A DNA stretch of 64,000 nt, taken from the NCBI GenBank assembly GCA_900318555.1, contig ONKX01000003.1:1-64000 (forward strand), written 5' to 3'. The notes under the pieces are model-generated. The model worked only from the letters and a program-made list of their open reading frames with translations, was not told the origin of the DNA and did not search any database. This document shows, one piece after another, positions 51,825-62,265 of this stretch; the stretch's first letter is position 1, and the number at the start of each line of letters is the position of its first letter. Origin of the DNA: an uncultured Prevotellaceae bacterium. GTDB taxonomy: Bacteria > Bacteroidota > Bacteroidia > Bacteroidales > Bacteroidaceae. The position numbers and the translations under genes were made by a program.

Positions 51825-54800
51825 TTAGAAGTTCAGGTTCAAACCACACTGGATAGTGAAAGGACGAGGATAAACCTCATTGTCGATACCACCAAAGACT
51901 TCAGGATCGAGGCCGTCGTACTTGGTAATCGTAAACACGTTCGTAGCAGCCAGATAAATGCGGCCGGAAAGTCCATTGTAATTGCCACCTTTGAAGAGGT
52001 CTTCGAAAGAATAACCGAGCGTGATATTGTCACACTTCAGGAATGAAGCATTACGAACGAAGTAGTCGGTCTTCACGTAATCGTAGGTTGTCCATCCGTT
52101 TCTTACGGCCTGTGGAATGACATTCTGCAGGTATTCAAACGATGCGTCGTAGCGCATGGCCACGTTAGAGAAACCAGCGCCGCGGTCCCAGTACACATAG
52201 TTGTCGAAGCTGGCACGGAGTCCGAAACCGAGGTCCCAGTTCTTCACCTGAATGCGGGAGCTCAAACCTGCGGTGTAAGGAGCAGCGGGGCTCTTGTAGA
52301 AATAACGGTCGGCATCGTTGATAACGCCATCGGCGTTACGGTCTACATAGACTCCTTCAAGAGGAATGCCGTTCTCATCATAAACCTGCTGGAACACATA
52401 GAACGAACTGGCGGGATGGCCTACAGCATGAGCCTGTACTTGGTTACCGGTACCGGCTGAGATACCACCAGTCATGACGATGTCGCCCTCGCCTGTCAGC
52501 TCGGTAATCTCATTTTTATTATAGGTGAAGTTGGCGGTCACTTCCCACTGAACATCTTCTGTCTGGATGGGACGTACAGTCAGAGCGGCCTCGACACCTC
52601 TGTTCTCCAGCGAACCAATGTTCGACCAGACCTCATTACGGAAGTTAGAACCTGCAGATACCGTAGCTTTGTTAATCAGGTCTGTGGTTTTGCGATAGTA
52701 ATAATCAACGCTACCGCTGAGGCGGTTGTGGAAGAAGGCAAAGTCGAGACCGGCATTCCATGTAGTGGTGGTCTCCCACTTCAAGTGCTTGTTGTAGGCA
52801 TCGGGCAGATAGAGCAGACCACTGTCGTTGACGCCTAAGATGGGATAACGGCCGTCGACGCTGCTAGAGTTTACGTTATAAGTGGCAAAATAGTTGTAGT
52901 TACCAATGCCATCCTGCTGACCAGTCTTACCCCAACCTAAGCGGAGCTTCAGTTCGTCCATCCAGCTGACATTCTTCAGGAAGGCCTCTTCGTTGATCTT
53001 CCAACCAAGGGCTACAGAGGGGAATGTTGCCCAATGGTCGTAGAAACGACTTGAACCGTCACGACGCACGGTGGCTGTAACCATGTAGCGGTCGAAAGCG
53101 ATGTAGTTGGCACGTCCGAAGAAAGAGACGAGATAGCTCTCTTGCTCCCACTCTTTACTGCTTTCCGAGAAAACGGTGCCACGCAGAGCTGCCAGTGTTG
53201 GGTCGTCTACAACCTTTCCGTCGACAAGCGATGTGCCATAGGTCTGTGGATAGAGGCTCGTATATCGTTCATTGCCCCAAAACTTATTATGACTCCACTC
53301 GTAACCGACCATGATGTCGAAATGCTGAGTCTTTAGGAAGTCTTTGTAATACTGAGCATATGCAGAGAAGGTGAGGTTATATTTATTTTCTTTTGTAAAA
53401 CCGCTGTTGCCATAATAATAGCTTGACGAACCCCAGGGAGCCAAATCGACCTCTTGCTTACCATTTGCCCAGTCACCGCTGGCATTGGCATGCAGACGCA
53501 AATCTTCGAAACCGTGAATTTGGTAGTCCACCTCTACATTACCCATGTAGTCAAAGCTGTTTGCGCGGTCGTTGCGCTCGTTAATCATAGCTACGGGGTT
53601 CTTGCCAGGGCCTGTGGCACGGATGGCACTCGTGATAGTATAGTCGTTATAAGCGGCACCATCGCCAGCCCATTGCCAATATCCGCGGAAGTCCTCAAAG
53701 CGTGGGTCGCTGCTTGTAACGAACTTTGTTGGATCGAAGCGAACTGCCTCACTGATGGCGCCCGTGGGAGCATAACGGTTGTGCGAGTACATAAACTTAC
53801 CGTTGATGTTGAACTTCAAATGGTCGTCAAGCAACGAGGGGTTTAGCGTCACACTGGCGGTAGTACGCTGGAAGTTGGAAGTCTTCAGAATACCGTTTTG
53901 GTCGGTGTAGCCTACGCTGAGACGATAAGGCATGTTCTTCAGACCACCCTGAACGGTGATGTTATGGTCTGTAGACACAGCAGGATGGAAAATCTCCTCC
54001 TGCCAGTCGGTGTTGCCATAGTTCAACAGACTGGCAGCCTTAGAATCTGCACCATAATAATCAATAATGAATTTGCGATATTCGTCGCCACTAAGTACGT
54101 CGAGTTTGTTGCGTTTCACAGAATAGGAAACGTTGCCGTTGTAGCTCACCTTGGGAGCTTGACCCTGACGTCCTTTTTTAGTGGTGATGATAATGACACC
54201 GTTAGAACCACGGCTACCATAAATTGCAGTAGCTGAAGCATCCTTCAGCACGGTGAACGACTCGATATCGTTCGGGTTAACCATCGACAGGGCATTGGGT
54301 GCACCCTTTACGCCCTGGCGGTCCATTGCCAGACCGTCAATCACAATCAGAGGGTCGTTAGAGGCGTTCAGTGAAGAACCACCACGAATACGGATGGTAC
54401 TGCTACCACCAGGCGTACCGCCATCGCTGGTTACGTTTACACCGGCAATCTTACCTTGGATCATGTCCTGAGCACTGACAATCAAACCGTGGTTCTTTTC
54501 ATCGGGTTTCAGAGCTGTAACAGAACCAGTAAGGTCGTTTTTACGGGCAACACCGTAACCAATGACGACAACTTCGTTCAGCAATGCTGCATCATCCTCC
54601 AGTGTAATAATTAAGGTGGGGGCAGCCTTGACAGTTGCTGTCTGATAACCGATGTAGCTGACGGTGATGTCAGCGCCTTGATTGGCTTTCAAGGTGAAGT
54701 TACCATCGAAGTCGGTGACTGCAGCGGTTTGTGTGTTCGCTACACGTACGGTGGCTCCAATGATGGGTTCACCCAGAGCATCTTTAACATGGCCTTTCAC

Positions 54801-54893
54801 GTCTATTTGCGCAAAGGCTCCTACCGATAGGAATAGTCCTAACATAAGGACGAGCATCCTAAACGGAATCTTAATGTTTACCTGCTTCATCAT
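51825..54893 (-). CDS. susC: SusC/RagA-type TonB-linked outer-membrane transporter
   Basis: Outer-membrane oligosaccharide importer of 1022 aa. A signal peptide ends near FAQ (residue 29). Then come the carboxypeptidase-like domain (VKGHVKDALGEPIIGATVRV), the TonB box NEVVVIGYG, the plug (SAQDMIQGKIAGVNV ... RIRGGSSLNASNDPLIVIDG) and the 22-stranded barrel ending in aromatic NLNF. It pairs with SusD and draws energy through TonB. It is the first gene of the leftward susCDEF operon, with a -7 box at 54969-54962. A LacI-type operator lies midway to the divergent regulator. Confidence 0.95.
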   Translation of the reverse strand: MMKQVNIKIPFRMLVLMLGLFLSVGAFAQIDVKGHVKDALGEPIIGATVRVANTQTAAVTDFDGNFTLKANQGADITVSYIGYQTATVKAAPTLIITLEDDAALLNEVVVIGYGVARKNDLTGSVTALKPDEKNHGLIVSAQDMIQGKIAGVNVTSDGGTPGGSSTIRIRGGSSLNASNDPLIVIDGLAMDRQGVKGAPNALSMVNPNDIESFTVLKDASATAIYGSRGSNGVIIITTKKGRQGQAPKVSYNGNVSYSVKRNKLDVLSGDEYRKFIIDYYGADSKAASLLNYGNTDWQEEIFHPAVSTDHNITVQGGLKNMPYRLSVGYTDQNGILKTSNFQRTTASVTLNPSLLDDHLKFNINGKFMYSHNRYAPTGAISEAVRFDPTKFVTSSDPRFEDFRGYWQWAGDGAAYNDYTITSAIRATGPGKNPVAMINERNDRANSFDYMGNVEVDYQIHGFEDLRLHANASGDWANGKQEVDLAPWGSSSYYYGNSGFTKENKYNLTFSAYAQYYKDFLKTQHFDIMVGYEWSHNKFWGNERYTSLYPQTYGTSLVDGKVVDDPTLAALRGTVFSESSKEWEQESYLVSFFGRANYIAFDRYMVTATVRRDGSSRFYDHWATFPSVALGWKINEEAFLKNVSWMDELKLRLGWGKTGQQDGIGNYNYFATYNVNSSSVDGRYPILGVNDSGLLYLPDAYNKHLKWETTTTWNAGLDFAFFHNRLSGSVDYYYRKTTDLINKATVSAGSNFRNEVWSNIGSLENRGVEAALTVRPIQTEDVQWEVTANFTYNKNEITELTGEGDIVMTGGISAGTGNQVQAHAVGHPASSFYVFQQVYDENGIPLEGVYVDRNADGVINDADRYFYKSPAAPYTAGLSSRIQVKNWDLGFGLRASFDNYVYWDRGAGFSNVAMRYDASFEYLQNVIPQAVRNGWTTYDYVKTDYFVRNASFLKCDNITLGYSFEDLFKGGNYNGLSGRIYLAATNVFTITKYDGLDPEVFGGIDNEVYPRPFTIQCGLNLNF

Positions 54894-54944
54894 TTAATTT
54901 TTAAAGTTAGTATTTTATAATAAGTTCACAATAAACAGAGAGAA

Positions 54945-54958
54945 TTGATTTAAATCAA
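54945..54958. promoter_or_regulatory. 14-bp palindrome at the susC transcript start
   Basis: TTGATTTAAATCAA is a perfect palindrome placed directly downstream of the susC -7 box, at the expected start of the transcript. A repressor site or a 5' stem are both possible. Confidence 0.45.
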
Positions 54959-54961
54959 GCG

Positions 54962-54969
54962 CAAAGGTA
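54962..54969 (-). promoter_or_regulatory. -7 box (TACCTTTG) of susC
   Basis: TACCTTTGC on the minus strand, about 69 nt before the susC start codon. No clear -33 TTTG is seen, which fits a promoter needing an activator. Confidence 0.7.
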
Positions 54970-55022
54970 AGAATTATTTCAGTTCGTTGATACTTTTTTT
55001 TAAATAAATACGTTATATAGTT

Positions 55023-55040
55023 AATGCAAACGTTTGCATT
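55023..55040. promoter_or_regulatory. LacI-family operator, perfect 18-bp palindrome
   Basis: AATGCAAACGTTTGCATT is a perfect dyad with the central CG typical of LacI/GalR operators. Its centre (55031.5) is 62.5 bp from the near edge of each flanking -7 box (54969 and 55094). Confidence 0.8.
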
Positions 55041-55093
55041 GACGTTTATTAATAAATATATAAGGTAAAGGTCCAACGAACGAAACTTTTCAA

Positions 55094-55116
55094 TAACTTT
55101 GCACGCAGAAGCGTGC
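55094..55116 (+). promoter_or_regulatory. -7 box of the LacI-type gene and 5' stem-loop
   Basis: TAACTTTG (55094-55101) is followed at once by GCACGC-AGAA-GCGTGC (55101-55116), a perfect 6-bp stem with a tetraloop at the predicted 5' end of the mRNA. Confidence 0.65.
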
Positions 55117-55144
55117 TAAAACGCAAAGTAATGCTGAAAACCTG

Positions 55145-56170
55145 ATGAAAGAAAAGACGCCATTGACAATGAAGGACATAGCCCGCGAGTTTGGTATTAG
55201 CGTGGCAACGGTGTCCCGTGCATTGAAGGATTCGACCCGTATATCAGCAGAACGCAGGGCGGCCATCCAGCAGTATGCACGTGAGCATAACTTTACACCC
55301 AACGTCATTGCCGAGTCGTTGCGCTTTTCGCGAATACAGCCCATCAAGGTGATAGGTGTTATTATTCCCGAGTTTACCCATTTCTATTTTATGTCTGTTT
55401 TGTCTGGCATTGAAGAAGAGGCACTGGCTCGCGGCTATCGTATCATGGTGGCACAGAGTGATGAGAAATATGAGCGTGAGGTACGTATCTGCCAGTCATT
55501 CTATGAGAATAAGGTATGTGGTATCATTGTTTCGCAGGCAAAGGATACACAGAAATACGACCACTTCCAGAAACTGATGGACGCAGGTGTCCCATTGGTA
55601 TTCTATGATAGAATATGTACGGGCGTGAATGCCAGCCGTGTGGTAGTTGACGACTACATGGGTGCATTCAATGCGGTTACCTATTTGATAGAGACAGGCT
55701 GCAAGCGCATCGCCTTTTATGGGTCGGCACCTACGTTGGAGATTTCAAAAAATCGTTTTAATGGTTATAAGGATGCCTTGTTGAAACACGGGTTGGAATA
55801 TGACGAGACCATTACCCGTATCTGTGACAACCGCGCTGACGCCGAGGCTATTACGCCAGAACTGTTGCAACAAGAAACTCGGCCTGATGGATTCTTTGCC
55901 GTAAACGACGATACGGCTATCGGTATCTTGTATACAGCGAAGCGTATGGGGTTGAAAGTGCCGCAGGATATTTCAATTTGTGGTTTTACCAATGGACAGC
56001 GTGCTGTGGCCTGCGATCCGATGCTGACTACCGTTGAACAACGGGGCGTCAAGGTTGGTGAAGAGGCAGCAGACATCCTGATAAGTCATGTGGAGGGAAC
56101 CATTCCCTTGGATAAGGCTGAGCGTCGTATCGTCCGTACTAGACTGATTATTAGAGGAACAACAAAATAA
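55145..56170 (+). CDS. LacI-family transcriptional regulator of the starch locus
   Basis: DNA-binding regulator of 341 aa. The N-terminal helix-turn-helix (MKDIAREFGISVATVSRALK, residues about 9-28) and hinge are followed by a periplasmic-binding-protein-like sugar domain (KVIGVIIPEFTHFYFMSVLS ... DGFFAVNDDTAIGILYTAKR, then ISICGFTNGQRAVACDPMLT). It is divergent from susC and first in a rightward operon with the MFS transporter, GH77 and GH97 genes. The classical Bacteroides sus locus uses SusR instead. The central 18-bp palindrome is its likely binding site; its position suggests activation at least as well as repression. Confidence 0.94.
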   Translation: MKEKTPLTMKDIAREFGISVATVSRALKDSTRISAERRAAIQQYAREHNFTPNVIAESLRFSRIQPIKVIGVIIPEFTHFYFMSVLSGIEEEALARGYRIMVAQSDEKYEREVRICQSFYENKVCGIIVSQAKDTQKYDHFQKLMDAGVPLVFYDRICTGVNASRVVVDDYMGAFNAVTYLIETGCKRIAFYGSAPTLEISKNRFNGYKDALLKHGLEYDETITRICDNRADAEAITPELLQQETRPDGFFAVNDDTAIGILYTAKRMGLKVPQDISICGFTNGQRAVACDPMLTTVEQRGVKVGEEAADILISHVEGTIPLDKAERRIVRTRLIIRGTTK

Positions 56171-56178
56171 TATAAGAT

Positions 56179-57495
56179 ATGAAACAAAAACCTAATTTAC
56201 CGTTTTGGAGTCTCTGGAACCTGAGTTTCGGTTTCTTTGGCGTTCAGATAGCATACGCTTTGCAGTCTGCTAACATCTCCCGTATTTTTGCTACGTTGGG
56301 CGCAGACCCGCATAATCTAAGCTATTTCTGGATACTGCCCCCGTTGATGGGTATCTTGGTACAGCCCATTGTGGGAACATTGAGCGACAAGACATGGACA
56401 CGCTTCGGGCGTCGTATACCTTATTTATTTATAGGAGCCACGGTTGCCGTACTGGTGATGTGTCTGCTGCCAAATGCTGGTTCTTTGGGACTGACGGTGG
56501 GTGCTGCCATGTTGTTCGGACTGATAGCTTTGATGTTCCTTGATACCAGTATCAATATGGCCATGCAGCCGTTCAAGATGTTGGTAGGCGATATGGTCAA
56601 TGAAGAACAGAAAGCCAAGGCATACAGCATCCAGTCATTCCTCTGCAATGCTGGTTCGGTGGCAGGCTATTTGTTCCCCTTTATCTTTACCTTTATCGGT
56701 ATCAGCAATGTAGCTGAGAAAGGTGTGGTTCCCGATAGTGTCATCTGGTCGTTCTATATTGGTGCTGCCATTCTGATAGGCTGTGTGGTTTATACCACGT
56801 CAAAGGTCAAGGAGTGGAATCCGCAGGAGTATAACGAATACAATCCCGTATCAGAGGAGAAAGAGGAGGGTGCCAATTGGATTACCCTCCTGAAGAATGC
56901 TCCTTCTACCTTCTGGAAGGTCGGACTCGTGCAGTTCTTCTGCTGGGCAGCATTCCTGTATATGTGGAACTACACGACGGGTGCTATCGCTGAGACGGTG
57001 TGGAACACCACCGATCCTGCCAGTGAGGATTTCCAGGCAGCAGGCAACTGGGTGGGTGTGCTCTTTGCCGTGCAGGCCGTGGGTTCTGTTGTTTGGGCGA
57101 CAGTGCTGCCTCAGTTTAAGAATACAAAGGTTGCATACGCGGTAAGCCTCTTGTTGGGTGCAGTTGGTTTTGCCATGGTACCGTTCCTCCACGACCAGTA
57201 TCTGCAGTTCATTCCATTCCTGCTCATTGGCTGTGCGTGGGCCGCTATGCTGGCTATGCCATTTACGTTTGTCACCAACGCACTGCAGGGCTATGGCCAC
57301 ATGGGAGCCTATCTGGGTTTGTTCAATGGAACCATTTGTATTCCGCAGATTGTCGCAGCCCTTTGTGGTGGCGTCGTTCTCTCGCTGATAGGTAGTCATC
57401 AGTCGTCCATGATGCTGGTGGAAGCAGTCTTATTAGTAGTAGGTGGAGCTTGCGTGACAGTGATTAAAGATCATAAAGTGCAATCGGTTGCATAA
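56179..57495 (+). CDS. MFS sugar transporter (SLC45/GPH-like)
   Basis: Inner-membrane symporter of 438 aa with about 12 helices. The N-terminal LPFWSLWNLSFGFFGVQIAY and the loop motif GTLSDKTWTRFGRRIPYLF match the sucrose/maltose-type SLC45 branch common in Bacteroidetes alpha-glucan loci. It would move maltose, maltotriose or glucose from the periplasm into the cytoplasm. It follows the regulator by 8 bp and precedes the GH77 gene by 39 bp, all without an internal -7 box. Confidence 0.92.
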   Translation: MKQKPNLPFWSLWNLSFGFFGVQIAYALQSANISRIFATLGADPHNLSYFWILPPLMGILVQPIVGTLSDKTWTRFGRRIPYLFIGATVAVLVMCLLPNAGSLGLTVGAAMLFGLIALMFLDTSINMAMQPFKMLVGDMVNEEQKAKAYSIQSFLCNAGSVAGYLFPFIFTFIGISNVAEKGVVPDSVIWSFYIGAAILIGCVVYTTSKVKEWNPQEYNEYNPVSEEKEEGANWITLLKNAPSTFWKVGLVQFFCWAAFLYMWNYTTGAIAETVWNTTDPASEDFQAAGNWVGVLFAVQAVGSVVWATVLPQFKNTKVAYAVSLLLGAVGFAMVPFLHDQYLQFIPFLLIGCAWAAMLAMPFTFVTNALQGYGHMGAYLGLFNGTICIPQIVAALCGGVVLSLIGSHQSSMMLVEAVLLVVGGACVTVIKDHKVQSVA

Positions 57496-57534
57496 AAGGA
57501 TTCGACATAGTTAACAATTAAAGATAATACGCTT

Positions 57535-59961
57535 ATGAAAATCTTATTTAATGTAGAATACCACACCACTTTTGGCGAGAATTTGGTGTTAAATATTTTG
57601 CCCGAGAAAGAAGGCGGTAAGGTGTCGCAGCACAAGATGACGACGCTCGATGGTGAGCACTGGTTTGTAGAAATAAGAAAAGAGACAAAACCAGGCACGT
57701 TCATTGATTATTATTATAGTCTTATGCGTGGCGACCAAGAAGCTCGCCACGAGTGGATGGTAGAACCCCATCGTCTGGAATTTGCTGCTACGAAGGCAGT
57801 GCGTTATGTAGTCTATGACCACTGGATTGATATCCCTGAGGATGCATACATGTATAGTTCAGCCTTTACGGAGTGTGTGGCGGCTCGCAAACGTGCGCTT
57901 AGCACGAAGTCGGAATATCAGCGTACTATCCGTCTGAAGGTTCGTGCACCACAGTTGAGAATGGGCGAAAAACTCGCTATTGTGGGTGAGCCGGAATCGC
58001 TAGGTGCTTGGAATCCCTTAAAGGCGATTGTCATGGATGAGCATGAATATAACGAATGGGCCGTCTCGCTGGACGCCTCACGACTGCCTTATGGTCGTTT
58101 TGAGTTTAAATTCATGATCATTGGCAACGAGACCGATTCTCCGATGTGGGAACCTGGTGCTAATCGGTCTATTGAAATCCTAGAGATGGATGCCAACGAA
58201 GTGGTGGTTTATGAATTGCCACAGGCCTATTTCACCATTTATCCATGGAAGGGTGCTGGCACGGTAGTGCCCATCTTCTCCTTGCGTAGTGAGGGCTCTT
58301 TCGGTGTGGGTGACTTTGGCGACCTGAAGATGATGATTGACTGGGTGTCGAAAACGGAGCAGCGCTTCTTGCAGGTGTTGCCCATCAATGATACTAATAT
58401 TACTCATACTTGGCAGGACAGCTATCCCTATAACTCCATCAGCATCTATGCCCTGCACCCACAATATACCGACTTCCGACAGTTGCCTGAGATAAAAGAT
58501 AAGGAGAAAAAAGAAAAATTCGAGCAGTTACGTCAGGAGTTGAACGCCCTGTCGCAGATTGACTACGAACGGATGTTTAGTGCCAAGATGGACTATCTGC
58601 ATGAGCTGTTTGCACAGGAGTGGGCTACGGTGAAACGTCGTGCATCTTACAAGGAGTTCTTTGAAGAAAACAAAGCGTGGCTCGCACCTTATGCTGAGTT
58701 CTGCTACTATCGTGACCTCTATGGTACTGCAACGTTCTCCGAGTGGCCCAAGCTGCTGGCAAAGCCAGATAAGAACATAACAGATTTCTGGTGCTATGTG
58801 CAGTATAACCTCGATCAGCAGATGCGTGCTGCTCACGATTATGCCCGCAAGCATCGTGTTGTTCTCAAAGGTGATATCCCCATCGGCATCAGTCGTGATG
58901 GTGTGGAAGCTTGGGTAGAACCAAAGTATTTCAATCTCAACGGACAGGCAGGTGCGCCACCCGATCCGTTCTCGGCCGATGGTCAGAACTGGGGATTCCC
59001 CACCTACAATTGGGACGAGATGTTGAAGGACGGCTGTTCGTGGTGGGTACGCCGCTTCCGCAAGATGGCACAGTATTTTGATGCTTATCGCATTGATCAT
59101 GTACTGGGATTCTTCCGTATCTGGGAGATTCCCGTTCCTGAGAAATCTGGTCTTGAGGGACAATTTGCTCCAGCACTGGGCTTGAGCCGTGAGGAGATAG
59201 AGAGTTATGGCATTATAGGTCACGAAGACCTCTTCTTGGTCGATCACAAGCGCAAGGACCGTTGGCATCCACGCATCGCCGTGCAGTATCAAGCTCCTTA
59301 CGAGAAGTTGGACGAAGGCGAGAAGTATAATTTCAACCGACTCTACAACGACTATTTCTATCGTCGTAACAACCAGTTCTGGTATCAGGAGGCTATGAAG
59401 AAACTGCCTCGTCTGACACAGGCAACCCGCATGCTTTGTTGTGCCGAGGACCTTGGTATGGTACCCGACTGCGTGCCTTGGGTGATGAACGAACTGCGCA
59501 TCCTCTCGCTCGAAATCCAGACAATGCCGAAAGATCCCAATGTCCGGTTTGGCAAATTGTCGCATAATCCCTACCGCTCCGTATGTACCTTCTCCACTCA
59601 CGATATGCCGACGCTACGTCAATGGTGGGACGAGGACTACGAACAGACTCAGGCCTACTATAATGGCCCGTTACGTCGCGGTGGTGATGCACCTCATCCA
59701 CTGCCAGGGTGGTTGGCAAAGGATATCTTAAGTCGTCAGCTTACCTCGCCCTCTATGCTGTGCCTGCTGTCGCTGCAGGATTGGCTGTCTATTGACGAAC
59801 GTCTGCGTCTGCCGGACCAGAATGCCGAGCGTATTAATATCCCAGCGAATCCCCGCCACTATTGGCGCTATCGTATGCACCTCACCATCGAACAATTGAT
59901 GAAGGAGGATGACTTCAATGACACTATCAAGACATTAATCATTCAAAGTGGACGAAAATAA
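57535..59961 (+). CDS. malQ: 4-alpha-glucanotransferase, GH77 with tandem CBM20 domains
   Basis: Cytoplasmic amylomaltase of 808 aa that transfers glucan segments between maltooligosaccharides. Two starch-binding CBM20-like domains come first (about 1-110 and 125-235, the second with LKVRAPQLRMGEKLAIVGEP ... LGAWNPLKA). The GH77 barrel follows, with the nucleophile Asp in FDAYRIDHVLGFFRIWEIP, the acid Glu in CCAEDLGMVPDCVP and the third Asp in FSTHDMPTLRQWW. The CBM20-CBM20-GH77 order is that of plant DPE2, which uses maltose. There is no signal peptide. It is followed 9 bp later by susB. Confidence 0.95.
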   Translation: MKILFNVEYHTTFGENLVLNILPEKEGGKVSQHKMTTLDGEHWFVEIRKETKPGTFIDYYYSLMRGDQEARHEWMVEPHRLEFAATKAVRYVVYDHWIDIPEDAYMYSSAFTECVAARKRALSTKSEYQRTIRLKVRAPQLRMGEKLAIVGEPESLGAWNPLKAIVMDEHEYNEWAVSLDASRLPYGRFEFKFMIIGNETDSPMWEPGANRSIEILEMDANEVVVYELPQAYFTIYPWKGAGTVVPIFSLRSEGSFGVGDFGDLKMMIDWVSKTEQRFLQVLPINDTNITHTWQDSYPYNSISIYALHPQYTDFRQLPEIKDKEKKEKFEQLRQELNALSQIDYERMFSAKMDYLHELFAQEWATVKRRASYKEFFEENKAWLAPYAEFCYYRDLYGTATFSEWPKLLAKPDKNITDFWCYVQYNLDQQMRAAHDYARKHRVVLKGDIPIGISRDGVEAWVEPKYFNLNGQAGAPPDPFSADGQNWGFPTYNWDEMLKDGCSWWVRRFRKMAQYFDAYRIDHVLGFFRIWEIPVPEKSGLEGQFAPALGLSREEIESYGIIGHEDLFLVDHKRKDRWHPRIAVQYQAPYEKLDEGEKYNFNRLYNDYFYRRNNQFWYQEAMKKLPRLTQATRMLCCAEDLGMVPDCVPWVMNELRILSLEIQTMPKDPNVRFGKLSHNPYRSVCTFSTHDMPTLRQWWDEDYEQTQAYYNGPLRRGGDAPHPLPGWLAKDILSRQLTSPSMLCLLSLQDWLSIDERLRLPDQNAERINIPANPRHYWRYRMHLTIEQLMKEDDFNDTIKTLIIQSGRK

Positions 59962-62259
<2,298 letters not shown>

Positions 62260-62265
62260 TTGCTG

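Noticed and set aside
58528..59601. 357-codon leftward open frame
   Set aside because: Antisense to the GH77 catalytic domain; no domain or promoter.
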